Source: a bacterium
GTDB taxonomy: Bacteria; Planctomycetota; B15-G4
Assembly (NCBI GenBank): GCA_030428785.1
Contig: JAUIEF010000041.1
Coordinates: forward strand, 1 to 32,024
Direction: 5' to 3'
DNA length: 32,024 nucleotides
The position numbers were made by a program, and so were the translations under genes. The notes below the pieces were generated by a model, which was given only the letters and a program-made list of their open reading frames with translations, had not been told where the DNA came from and ran no database searches. This document shows, piece by piece, positions 8,008-15,704 of this stretch; positions within the stretch are counted from its first letter, which is position 1; the number at the start of each line of letters is the position of its first letter.

Positions 8008-9005
8008 CACACCTCGTCCGAGAACCGGCCCTTGCAGCGCAGGAAGAACGCGTAGCCCAGCACCTGGACCGCGAGCGCGAGCGCGGCCATGCGGCCGAGC
8101 TGCCCGCGGTCGAGCGGCCGGTCGCCGTAGGTCCAGATGGAGCGGTGCAGCTCGAGCATGGCGGCCATGGGGTTGGCCTCCATGAGCCCGTTGATGCGCT
8201 TCAGGTCGCGGAGCGCGTGCTCGCTCTCGTCGAGGGTCGCCTCGACGCGCGCGACGTCCTCAGGTCTCGGCCGCGCGGGGTCGCCGAGCGGCAGCTCCTC
8301 GAGCTGCTGCTGCGCGCCGGCGATCTGGAGCTGGAGGCTCTCGACCTCCATGGCCTTCGCGTTCTCGACCGCGTTGAGGTCGTAGAACACCGGCGTCGTG
8401 AACATCCAGAACGTGACCGCCACGGGGACGAGCTGCGCGACGTCGCGCACGAAGATGTTCGCCGCGGCCAGGAACATCGAGATGCCGCTGATGAACAGGA
8501 ACTGCACGACGAGGATCGCCGGCAGCCAGACGAGCGCCACGGGCAGGCTCCCGTTGACGATCCACTCCATGACCACGAGCAGCACGTACCCGATGAGGAA
8601 GTACACGTGGTTCACGACCACCGTGTACATGGGCAGCAGCTCGCTGGGGAACGCGATCTTCTTGACGAGGTTCGCGTTCTCGAGCACCACCCCCGTGCCG
8701 CGCGACAGGCTCTCGGCGAGCACCGTCCAGGGCAGGATGCCGGTGATGAGATAGAAGGTGGAGCGCCAGCCCTCCCCCTCCGGGCCGTGCGGCGCGAGCT
8801 CGTCGCTGAACCCGATCTTCAGGATGCGCGCGAAGACCAGGTAGTAGATGGCGAAGAGCACCGCCGGCTGGACCACCGGCCAGACCCGGCCCAGCATGGA
8901 GCCCTCGATGCGGGCCCGGAGCTCCCGGCGGACGAAGGCCGTGAGCAGCTCGTGGTAGCGGACCACGACCTGCGGCAGGCGGAAGGCGTCTCGCAGCGGG
9001 TGCAT
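8007..9005 (-). CDS. wzm: ABC-2 polysaccharide exporter permease (Wzm-like) with coiled-coil insertion
   Basis: A 332-residue inner-membrane permease. It starts with the amphipathic cytoplasmic helix typical of Wzm/TagG (YHELLTAFVRRELRAR), then membrane segments near 46-64, 84-104, 127-147, 154-182 and 193-207, and a last one near 304-322. The motifs FPSELLP and NIFVRDVAQLVP fit the family. Between TTPVFYDLNAVEN and the conserved NPMAAMLELHR there is an insertion of about 60 residues (roughly 215-277) rich in Glu, Gln, Leu and Arg with heptad spacing. It lies in the loop that in Wzm proteins faces outward next to the exit. This is the first gene of the operon; a possible promoter lies about 75 bases upstream. 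ATG 9005-9003. Confidence 0.9.
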   Translation of the reverse strand: MHPLRDAFRLPQVVVRYHELLTAFVRRELRARIEGSMLGRVWPVVQPAVLFAIYYLVFARILKIGFSDELAPHGPEGEGWRSTFYLITGILPWTVLAESLSRGTGVVLENANLVKKIAFPSELLPMYTVVVNHVYFLIGYVLLVVMEWIVNGSLPVALVWLPAILVVQFLFISGISMFLAAANIFVRDVAQLVPVAVTFWMFTTPVFYDLNAVENAKAMEVESLQLQIAGAQQQLEELPLGDPARPRPEDVARVEATLDESEHALRDLKRINGLMEANPMAAMLELHRSIWTYGDRPLDRGQLGRMAALALAVQVLGYAFFLRCKGRFSDEV

Positions 9006-9084
9006 CGCTCGGGACAGGGCGGGGCGTGGGGCGAGGGCGGGAGCGGGCCGCGGGGGGTTTCGTGAGGCCCGCGCGAAACGCGGC

Positions 9085-9113
9085 AGCATACCTGCCGGGC
9101 CCTCCCCGATGAA
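9085..9113 (-). promoter_or_regulatory. Candidate sigma-70-type promoter for the glycan export operon
   Basis: On the minus strand TTCATC (9113-9108) is followed after 17 bases by TATGCT (9090-9085), about 80 bases before the permease ATG. The -10 matches the consensus at four of six positions, the -35 at three. It sits in the only long gap of the first 12 kb, between two operons. Read by eye only. Confidence 0.3.
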
Positions 9114-9152
9114 CTTCCCGGCGCGTCCGCGGAACGGCGGTCCGGCCGCGGC

Positions 9153-9179
9153 GGCCCGCGCCCGCCGGTCCCGCGGGCC
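9153..9179 (-). terminator. GC hairpin after the ROK gene
   Basis: GGCCCGCG (9153-9160) and CGCGGGCC (9172-9179) pair perfectly around an 11-base loop, starting 10 bases beyond the ROK stop codon. There is no T-run after it, so it may act as a pause or RNA 3' end structure rather than a classic intrinsic terminator. Confidence 0.4.
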
Positions 9180-9189
9180 CCAGGGCCGC

Positions 9190-10098
9190 TCAGCCCCCGG
9201 CGAGGAGGTCCCGGGCGCGGCGCCCCGCCCCGAGCAGCCCGGCCTCGTCGCCGAGGCGCGCGGGCTCCACGGGCAGGTCCCGGCGGCCGCGGCCCAGCGG
9301 GAGCGTGGCCACCGTCCGGCGCGCCGTCTCGAGCATCTCCGGGCACCGCCGGCCGACCCCGCCGCCGAGCACGATGCGCTCCGGGTCGAACAGGTGGACG
9401 ATCGTGATGACGAGCGCCTCGAGCGCCGCGAGCGCGTCGTCGAGCAGCGCGACCGCCGCCGGCTCGCCCGCGCGCCACGCATCGAGGAGAGCCGCCGTGC
9501 CGGTCGGGGCGCCGACGGCCCCCGCGCGTCGCGCGAGCGCGTCGCCGCCGAGGTACGCCTCGACGCAGCCGTCGCAGCCCGCGGGACACGGCACGCCGGG
9601 CCGGAACGGGACGTGCCCGCCCTCCCCCGCCATGCCGCGCCGCCCCTCGACGAGCCGGCCGCCCTCGACGAAGCCCGTCCCGACGCCCGTGCCGAGGAAG
9701 ACCGCCGCGAGGTCGTCGAGGCCCGCGGCCTCCGCCTCGCCGAGCGCCGCGGCGTTCACGTCGTTCACGAGCGTGACGGGGATGCCGAGCGCGTCGGCGA
9801 GCCCGCCCGTCGCGTCGAAGTCGGTGAAGCCGGTCGTCGGCCAGGAGCGGACGAGGCCCGCCGCCTTGTCGACCGTGCCCGCCATGGCGACGGCGCCGGC
9901 GCCGGGGCGCGGGCCGTCCGTCGCGAGCCGGCGCCCGAGGTCGACGAGCGCGTCGGCGAGCGCGCCGGGCGACGTGCGCGGCGTCGGCACGACGTCGCGC
10001 CGCAGGAGCGCGCCGTCCGCGTCGAGCAGGGCGCCCCGGAGGTTCGTCCCCCCGACGTCGAAGGCGAGGACGGCCGCGCCGTCGCCGCCCGCGGTCAT
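9190..10098 (-). CDS. ROK-family sugar kinase (glucokinase-like)
   Basis: A 302-residue ROK protein without an N-terminal DNA-binding domain, so a sugar kinase rather than a repressor. ATP-binding DVGGTNLRGAL at 14-24, the catalytic aspartate in VNDVNAAALGE (Asp113), GTGVGTGFVEGG at 136-147, and the GEGGH histidine (His162). The zinc region reads CPAGCDGCVE at 171-180: the usual pattern is C-x-C-G-x-x-G-C-x-E, so the second cysteine is Ala here and an extra Cys lies two positions later. ATG 10098-10096 overlaps the stop of the sulfatase-like gene by ATGA. Likely reaction: phosphorylation of glucose or a related hexose; the operon does not show which. Confidence 0.88.
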   Translation of the reverse strand: MTAGGDGAAVLAFDVGGTNLRGALLDADGALLRRDVVPTPRTSPGALADALVDLGRRLATDGPRPGAGAVAMAGTVDKAAGLVRSWPTTGFTDFDATGGLADALGIPVTLVNDVNAAALGEAEAAGLDDLAAVFLGTGVGTGFVEGGRLVEGRRGMAGEGGHVPFRPGVPCPAGCDGCVEAYLGGDALARRAGAVGAPTGTAALLDAWRAGEPAAVALLDDALAALEALVITIVHLFDPERIVLGGGVGRRCPEMLETARRTVATLPLGRGRRDLPVEPARLGDEAGLLGAGRRARDLLAGG

Positions 10099-12329
10099 CG
10101 CACCCAGCGCACGGGACGCGCGGCCGAGCCGAGGATCGTCGTGCGGTACCAGTCGGCGAAAGCGTCCTCGAGGGCGCGCGCCTCCTCGACCCAGGTCGTC
10201 TGCGCGGGCGGCGCGAGCAGGTCCCGCTCCTGTCCCGGGCCGGGCGCGAGGTCGAGCAGCTGCGTCGCGTCGCGCGCGCGGTCCGTGAGCAGCACGACGC
10301 CCTCGCGGCGGCTCGCCTGGAGCTCCGCGAGCGTCACGCCCTGGTACGGGAACACGATCGAGTGCGCCACCTGCGTCGAGTCGCTGGGCCCCAGCGGCGG
10401 CGGCACGCGACCCGGCAGGTGGTCCGCGGTCATGACGCGCCCGAGCTGGCCCACGAGCTGCGTGACGTCCGTCATCTGGATCATCTCGCGCTCGACGATC
10501 GGCGGCGTGCTGAGGCGCGACACGCCGGGCCCCGCCGCGACGAGCGGCACGCGCACGACCTCGTCCCAGAGCGTCTGGCCCTGGCCGCGTCCGAGGTGCT
10601 CGTAGAACTCCTGCCCGTGCGAGCCGACGACGACGACGAGCGTGCGCTCGCGGAGGCCGCGGCGCTCGAGCTCGTCGAGGAACATGCCGAGCGCGCGGTC
10701 GACGCCGGCGACCTCCGCGTCCGCGAGCGGACCGACCTCCATGGCGACGCCCTCCGCGGCGCCGGGCCGCGAGTCGAGCGCGCGCAGCCGCTCCACGAGG
10801 TCCGGGTCGGCGCGCTGCGAGACCTCGACGAGGTCCTCCTTGAGCGGCTCGTGCGGCGCGGTCGGGTGGTCGAAGTGCAGCGTGAGGAACCACTCGAACT
10901 GCGACGCCTCGGGCAGCCAGTCGATGGCGCGCTCGACGAGCGACACGGGCGACACGGGCCCGCCGAAGAGCGTCTCGTAGCCGCGGTCGAGGCCGGTCTG
11001 GTCGCTGATGACCGCGGAGCTCGTGAAGCAGGCGGTCGTGAAGCCGGCCCAGCTCGCGGACTCCGCGAGCGTGCCGATGCGCGGCGAGAGCACGCGCTGC
11101 GGGCGGAGGCCGAGGCCGTGCGCGAGCGGGTGCACGCCGGTGAGCAGCGTCGCGACGTTCGGGAGCGCCCACGAGCTCGGCGCGACGAGGTTCTCGTAGC
11201 GGAGGCCCGAGCGCGCGAGCCCGTCGATGACGGGCGTGTGCGCCGGCTCGTAGCCGTTGAAGCCGAGCCGATCGGGGCGCAACCCGTCGACGATGACGAG
11301 CAGCGTGTTGAGCCCGGTCTCCTCGTCGAACGGCCGGCGCGGACGGCCCTGCGGCTGCCGCACGACGACCTCGCGCACGCCCACGAACAACCCGTTGCCG
11401 CCCTGGAGCTCGAGCTGGAGCGACAGGGACCGCCCCACCCAGTGGAAGAGGTCGGCCTTCACGAGCAGCTCGCGCGCCGGCGGCATGTCGCCCTCGGGCT
11501 GCGCGAGGTGCTTGACCGGGACGTTCGCGAGCACGAGCTCGTCGGCGGAGACGAGCACCTGCGCGGAGCCCGTCGGTTCGCCGGCGCCGAGACGCGCGAC
11601 GTGGAGCACGATGGAGAGCTCGGCGCCCGGCGGCACCTGGTCGACCTGGAGCGTGCGCGCGATGCCGCTCTCGAGCGGCAGGCAGGTCGGGCCGGGCATC
11701 TCGGCCACGGCGGACTCGAAGGTCGCGGGCGCGCGCACCTTGTCGAGCGCGGCGTCCGCGAGCAGGTCGACGCCGACGGCCCGCGCGATGACCGGGTTCT
11801 CCGTCTCGTCGATGGGCCGCCCCTCCGACTCGAGGACGACGTCCGCGACGAGCATGACGCCGAGCCCCGGTCGCCCGCGGCCGTCGAGCGCGGCGAACTC
11901 GATGTCCACCTCCTCGTTGGCCTCGACGGGCAGCTCGAGGCGGTGCTCGCGCCACGCGGCCTCCGAGCCGTCGAAGGTGTCGATCTCCACGCGCTCGCCG
12001 TCGGCGCGGATCATGCGCACGGCGAGCGCCGGCAGCCCCTGGAGGAAGCCCTCGTGGAAGCGGACGTGCGCGCCGTCGCCCGGGACGACGACGCGGAAGC
12101 GCGCCACCTTGCCCGCGGGGATGCGCCACGCCTCGCGGCCCTCGTAGTCGAGGATGACCGCGCCCAGCGTGCGCTCGACCTCGTTGGCCGGCTCGAGCCG
12201 GAGACGCTGGTCGACGCGGTAGTCGGGCGCCTTCTGGAGCAGCCACCAGCTCAGCGACACGACGAGCAGCACGACGACGACGACGAGACGCACGGCCGCG
12301 ACGAGCGCGTCCCTCTGGCTGCGGTTCAC
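10095..12329 (-). CDS. Membrane-anchored sulfatase-fold protein, probably catalytically inactive
   Basis: A 744-residue protein with one membrane segment (about 12-31), an extracytoplasmic beta-rich region (35-330) I do not recognise, and an alkaline phosphatase/sulfatase-superfamily domain from about 341. The fold is recognisable: LLVIVDGLRPDRLGFNGY at 343-360, HTPVIDGLARSG, SSWALPNVATLLTG, and DEVVRVPLVAAGPG. Key residues differ, however. The nucleophile position, normally Cys, Ser or Thr before x-P-S, is Ala388 in WALPN. The metal motif SDHG is GSHG at 569-572. The later G-H-G histidine is Gln583. Asp348 and Asp353 remain. It starts at GTG 12329-12327, overlapping the lipoprotein gene by GTGA. 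Its role may be structural or binding rather than sulfate-ester cleavage. Confidence 0.82.
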   Translation of the reverse strand: MNRSQRDALVAAVRLVVVVVLLVVSLSWWLLQKAPDYRVDQRLRLEPANEVERTLGAVILDYEGREAWRIPAGKVARFRVVVPGDGAHVRFHEGFLQGLPALAVRMIRADGERVEIDTFDGSEAAWREHRLELPVEANEEVDIEFAALDGRGRPGLGVMLVADVVLESEGRPIDETENPVIARAVGVDLLADAALDKVRAPATFESAVAEMPGPTCLPLESGIARTLQVDQVPPGAELSIVLHVARLGAGEPTGSAQVLVSADELVLANVPVKHLAQPEGDMPPARELLVKADLFHWVGRSLSLQLELQGGNGLFVGVREVVVRQPQGRPRRPFDEETGLNTLLVIVDGLRPDRLGFNGYEPAHTPVIDGLARSGLRYENLVAPSSWALPNVATLLTGVHPLAHGLGLRPQRVLSPRIGTLAESASWAGFTTACFTSSAVISDQTGLDRGYETLFGGPVSPVSLVERAIDWLPEASQFEWFLTLHFDHPTAPHEPLKEDLVEVSQRADPDLVERLRALDSRPGAAEGVAMEVGPLADAEVAGVDRALGMFLDELERRGLRERTLVVVVGSHGQEFYEHLGRGQGQTLWDEVVRVPLVAAGPGVSRLSTPPIVEREMIQMTDVTQLVGQLGRVMTADHLPGRVPPPLGPSDSTQVAHSIVFPYQGVTLAELQASRREGVVLLTDRARDATQLLDLAPGPGQERDLLAPPAQTTWVEEARALEDAFADWYRTTILGSAARPVRWVR

Positions 12330-12829
12330 GGGCCGGCGCCCTCCGTCTCGACCGAGACGCTCCTCGGTCCGGTGTACTTGCTCAGGAGCGCGCGCAGCTT
12401 GGCGGCCATGTACTCGGCGTCCTCGAAGCTGTCCGGGAAGTCCTCCCAGTCGGACTCGCGGAAGCGCTGGCCGCCGCCGAGCGTGCCGCCCTTGGGCACG
12501 ACCTGCTCCTGCACGCGCATGCGGACGACGTACCCGTCGTCCCGTTCCTTGCGCCTGATCTCGACGTGCACCCGTCGGCGCGACGGGCCGCGGAACTCGC
12601 GCCGCGAGTCGCCCGTGAACCACTCGGTCTCGATGCGGCCCTCGTCGGGCAGCCGGCGGCTCACGCCGAAGCCCTCGAGCTCGAGCATGTCGAGCACGGA
12701 GGAGTAGATGTTCTGGTAGCTGAGCTCGTGGATCGTGACCTCGGCCCAGCGGTGCTGCACGGACGCGCAGGCACCGAGCACCGGCACGAGGACGGCGAGG
12801 GCGAGGAGGCGGAGGGGCGGGGGCGACAT
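12326..12829 (-). CDS. Predicted outer-surface lipoprotein of unknown family
   Basis: A 167-residue protein with a lipoprotein signal: hydrophobic stretch at about 6-18 and lipobox VLGAC with Cys21 as the lipidated residue. The mature part begins with VQHRWAEVTIHELSYQNIY, then has GRIETEWF and a strand RRRVHVEIRRKE, suggesting a small mixed alpha/beta domain. I do not recognise the family. It heads the operon with the sulfatase-like protein (GTGA overlap) and the ROK kinase. A possible -10 box (TAGACT) ends eight bases before the ATG, so the message may be leaderless. Its partner is probably the membrane-anchored sulfatase-fold protein, inferred from coupling only. Confidence 0.75.
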   Translation of the reverse strand: MSPPPLRLLALAVLVPVLGACASVQHRWAEVTIHELSYQNIYSSVLDMLELEGFGVSRRLPDEGRIETEWFTGDSRREFRGPSRRRVHVEIRRKERDDGYVVRMRVQEQVVPKGGTLGGGQRFRESDWEDFPDSFEDAEYMAAKLRALLSKYTGPRSVSVETEGAGP

Positions 12830-12837
12830 GGCGAGCG

Positions 12838-12866
12838 AGTCTACCGGCCGCCCCGGGGCGTTTCAC
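12838..12866 (-). promoter_or_regulatory. Candidate promoter of the lipoprotein gene, with palindrome in the spacer
   Basis: Minus strand: GTGAAA (12866-12861), 17 bases, TAGACT (12843-12838), then eight bases to the ATG at 12829. Both boxes match consensus moderately (four of six each). The spacer contains the perfect 12-base palindrome CGCCCCGGGGCG (12849-12860), which could be an operator. Confidence 0.35.
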
Positions 12867-12887
12867 CGCTGCGGAGTCCCCGGTGCG

Positions 12888-14246
12888 TCAGGTCCGCGCC
12901 GGGCCCCGCTGCTGGAAACGCACGAGCACGGGGATCTCGCCGTACGGCAGCTCCTCCTGGAGCCGGCGGACCAGGAAGCGCCGCCAGCTGTCCTCGAAGA
13001 GGTCCGGCTGGTTCACGAACACGACGATCGTCGGCGGGTTCGTCGCGACCTGCGAGGCGTAGTAGATCTTGCCGATGCGCCCGCGGTCGGGGCGCGGCTT
13101 GCGCGTCTGGTACGCGCGCCGCAGCACGCGGTTGAGCTCGCCCGTCGAGACGCGGACGCCGGCCTGGTCGTGGAGCTCGGCGGCGAGGGCGAGCGTCGCG
13201 TCGACGTTCACGTCCTCGAGCGCCGAGACGAGCGTGATGGGCGCGAACGCGAGGCCGGGCATGACGCCGCGCAGGTAGGTCTCGTAGGCGTCGGCGTCCG
13301 CGTGGCCGCGCGCGAGGTCCCACTTGGTCACGACGATGACCACCGGCACGGCGCTCTCGACGATGGAGCCCGCGATCTCGCGGTCGATGCGGCCGACCTC
13401 GCGCGTCGCGTCGAGCAGCAGGAGCGCGACGTCGGCGCGGCGGATGGCCCGCATCGCGCGCGACTGCCCGTAGAACTCGACCGAGTCGCTGATGGTCTTG
13501 CGGCGACGGATGCCCGCGGTGTCGATGGCGATGAAGCGCCGGCCCCGGCTGCTGAACGGCACGTCGACGGCGTCGCGCGTCGTGCCCTCGACCGCGGAGA
13601 CGATGACGCGCTCCTCCCCCACGAGCCGGTTCACGAGCGTCGACTTGCCCGCGTTCATGCGGCCGACGATCGCGAGCTTCACGACGTCCGACGGCATCAT
13701 GGGCGCGTCGGCGTCCGTGCCGATGCGTTCGAAGAGCTCGTCGCGCAGGTCGCCCGTGCCGATCCGCTCCTTGGCGGACACGCGCACCGGGTCGCCGAAG
13801 CCGATCGTGAACGCCTCCGCCGCGCCGGGCTCGTCGCCGCCGCCCTCGACCTTGTTGGCGACGACCATGACGGGCCGCCCCAGCTTCCGCAGCCGCGACG
13901 CGATCTCGCGGTCGAGCTCCGTGAGCCCCGTCTTGCAGTCGACGACGAAGAGCACGAGGTCGGCGAGGTCGAGCGCCGTGGCGATCTGGTCGTCGACCTC
14001 CTGGCGCAGCTGGTCGTCGTCGACGTGGCCGATGCCGCCCGTGTCGATGATCTCGAGCGAGCGGTTGTCCTCGTCGAGCACGAAGCTCACGCGGTCGCGC
14101 GTGACGCCCGCCATGGGGTCCTCGATGGCGACGCGCCGGCCGACGAGCGCGTTGAAGAGCGTGCTCTTGCCGACGTTCGGGCGGCCGACGATGACCACGC
14201 GCGGGATGCCGCCGACGGGCGGAAGCGGTTGCTGCGACGACGCCAT
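12888..14246 (-). CDS. der: Ribosome-assembly GTPase Der (EngA)
   Basis: A 452-residue protein with two tandem GTPase domains and a C-terminal KH-like domain, the layout unique to Der, which acts in 50S subunit maturation. First G domain: GRPNVGKS at 21-28, DTGG at 68-71, NKVE at 131-134 (Glu where Asp is usual). Second: GRMNAGKS at 195-202 (normally GRPNVGKS), DTAGIRRR at 242-249, TKWD at 307-310. The KH part includes TRKPRPDRGRIGKIYYASQ and ends with PVLVRFQQR. ATG 14246-14244 has GGGAG six bases upstream. It lies 22 bases after the aminotransferase and is probably co-transcribed with it. Confidence 0.97.
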   Translation of the reverse strand: MASSQQPLPPVGGIPRVVIVGRPNVGKSTLFNALVGRRVAIEDPMAGVTRDRVSFVLDEDNRSLEIIDTGGIGHVDDDQLRQEVDDQIATALDLADLVLFVVDCKTGLTELDREIASRLRKLGRPVMVVANKVEGGGDEPGAAEAFTIGFGDPVRVSAKERIGTGDLRDELFERIGTDADAPMMPSDVVKLAIVGRMNAGKSTLVNRLVGEERVIVSAVEGTTRDAVDVPFSSRGRRFIAIDTAGIRRRKTISDSVEFYGQSRAMRAIRRADVALLLLDATREVGRIDREIAGSIVESAVPVVIVVTKWDLARGHADADAYETYLRGVMPGLAFAPITLVSALEDVNVDATLALAAELHDQAGVRVSTGELNRVLRRAYQTRKPRPDRGRIGKIYYASQVATNPPTIVVFVNQPDLFEDSWRRFLVRRLQEELPYGEIPVLVRFQQRGPART

Positions 14247-14268
14247 GGTGGGCTCCCGCGCCGGGCCG

Positions 14269-15411
14269 TCAGGCGCCGGCGGTGGACTCCGCGAGCCCGA
14301 GCAGCGCCTCGATGCCGCGCTCGAGCACGTCGTCGGGCGCGGCGAACGAGAGCCGGAAGTGCGTCGCCCGCGCGGAGAACGCCTTGCCCGGCACGATGAG
14401 CAGCTTCTGCTCGAGCGCGCGCTCCATGAACTCGTCGGTGGACGCGCCGGCCGGCAGCGGCGGGTACATGTAGAAGGAGCCGCCCGGCTTCGGGAACTCG
14501 TAGGCGGGCGCGAGGCCGGCCATCATGCGGTCGCGCTTCCCGCGGTACTCGGCGATCTGCTCCGACATGTCGACGTCCATCGCGGCGAGGCACGCGGCCT
14601 GCGCCATGGACGGCGCGCACACGAAGGTGAACTGCTGCATGCGGCGCATCGCGTCGACGAGCGGCGCGGGGCCGCAGGCGTAGCCCATGCGCCAGCCGGG
14701 CATGCCGTAGGTCTTGCTGAAGCCGCCGAGCAGCAGGAGGCGCTCCTCGTCGACGTGGCCGGCGGCGGAGACGTGCGGCCCGTCGTAGACGAACTCGTCG
14801 TAGATCTCGTCGGACACGACGACGAGGTCGTGCGCCTTCGCGAACGCGCCGACGACGTCCATCTCCTCCGCGGTGAGGCAGCGCCCGGTCGGGTTGCTCG
14901 GCGAGTTCACGAGGATCGCGCGGCTGCGCTCGGTGAGCGCGGCCTCGAGCGCCTCCTTCGTGAGCGTCGTGCCGGGCTGCATCTCGTACGGGCTCCACGT
15001 CGCGCCGACGAGCCCCGCGAGCACCGGGTACATCGTGAAGTACGGGTCGGGCAGGAGGACGTGGTCGCCCGGGTCGAGCAGCCCCATGAAGCCGAGCAGC
15101 AGACCGCCGGAGACGCCGGACGTCACGAGGCTGTCCTTGCCGCCGTAGCCGTAGGTGTCCGCGAGCCGCGCGAGGATGCGCTCGTTGAGCTCGGGCAGCC
15201 CCTGCGTGACCGTGTAGCGGTTGAAGCCCTCGCGGATGGCCGCGATCGCGGCCTCCTTCACGGGCTCCGGCACGTCGAAGTGCGCCTGCCCGATCGAGAG
15301 GTTGATCGGGTCCTCCATGAACTGGACCCGCTCGAAGATCTTGCGGATCCCGCTCGCCTCGACGCCGTCCGCGCGGCGCGAGACCATGCCGCGGTCTGGC
15401 GGGGGCGTCAC
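14269..15411 (-). CDS. Class I/II PLP-dependent aminotransferase
   Basis: A 380-residue fold-type I aminotransferase of the aspartate-aminotransferase-like group. Substrate and cofactor landmarks: GVSGGLLLG at 99-107 (phosphate loop), NSPSNPTG at 169-176, SDEIYDEF at 200-207, and the PLP lysine Lys233 in GFSKTYGMPGWRMGY. The C-terminus has the substrate arginine region HFRLSFA. GTG 15411-15409 is taken as the start since AGGA lies six bases upstream and the preceding stop is ten bases away; ATG 15387 is a weaker alternative with no clear ribosome site. Substrate unknown; it may transaminate an amino acid or keto acid such as aspartate or alanine. A second enzyme of the family is at 21147-22331. 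Confidence 0.92.
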   Translation of the reverse strand: MTPPPDRGMVSRRADGVEASGIRKIFERVQFMEDPINLSIGQAHFDVPEPVKEAAIAAIREGFNRYTVTQGLPELNERILARLADTYGYGGKDSLVTSGVSGGLLLGFMGLLDPGDHVLLPDPYFTMYPVLAGLVGATWSPYEMQPGTTLTKEALEAALTERSRAILVNSPSNPTGRCLTAEEMDVVGAFAKAHDLVVVSDEIYDEFVYDGPHVSAAGHVDEERLLLLGGFSKTYGMPGWRMGYACGPAPLVDAMRRMQQFTFVCAPSMAQAACLAAMDVDMSEQIAEYRGKRDRMMAGLAPAYEFPKPGGSFYMYPPLPAGASTDEFMERALEQKLLIVPGKAFSARATHFRLSFAAPDDVLERGIEALLGLAESTAGA

Positions 15412-15421
15412 GCCGGGTCCT

Positions 15422-15595
15422 CTACTTCTTCTTGCGGGCCTTGGCGCCCGTGCGGACCTTGCGGAGGCCGTAGACCGTCTTGCCCTCGTCCCACTGGCCC
15501 TGCTTCCTGAGGGCCTCGAGGCGCTCGATGCGCGTCCACACGTTCCGGGACCGGAGCAGGGCGCTCTTGATCTTCAGGCTGCGGTGGATGGACAT
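15422..15595 (-). CDS. Small basic protein, PVC-superphylum signature type
   Basis: A 57-residue, strongly basic protein: MSIHRSLKIKSALLRSRNVW, then ERLEALRKQGQWDEGKTVYG and a Lys/Arg tail (GAKARKKK). The MSI-x-RSLKIKS start, the RNV.(T/S)R.ERLE segment, WDEG and the V-x-GL-x-K-V stretch match what I remember of the conserved small protein of Planctomycetes, Verrucomicrobia and Chlamydiae, reported as a signature of the group and suggested to bind nucleic acid. ATG 15595-15593 has GAGGA about nine bases upstream. It is the first gene before an aminotransferase and der, the latter a ribosome-assembly factor, which suits a translation-linked role. A TTGACC element at 15654-15659 on this strand could be a -35. 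Confidence 0.85.
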   Translation of the reverse strand: MSIHRSLKIKSALLRSRNVWTRIERLEALRKQGQWDEGKTVYGLRKVRTGAKARKKK

Positions 15596-15704
15596 CGGAC
15601 ATCTTCCTCGGGAGCGGCGGTGAGCCCGGACATGGTCCACATCGCCGCGGGCGGGTCAAGACCGGGCGACGGGGCCGCCGCCGTCGCCCGTGAGCCCTCC
15701 CCCG

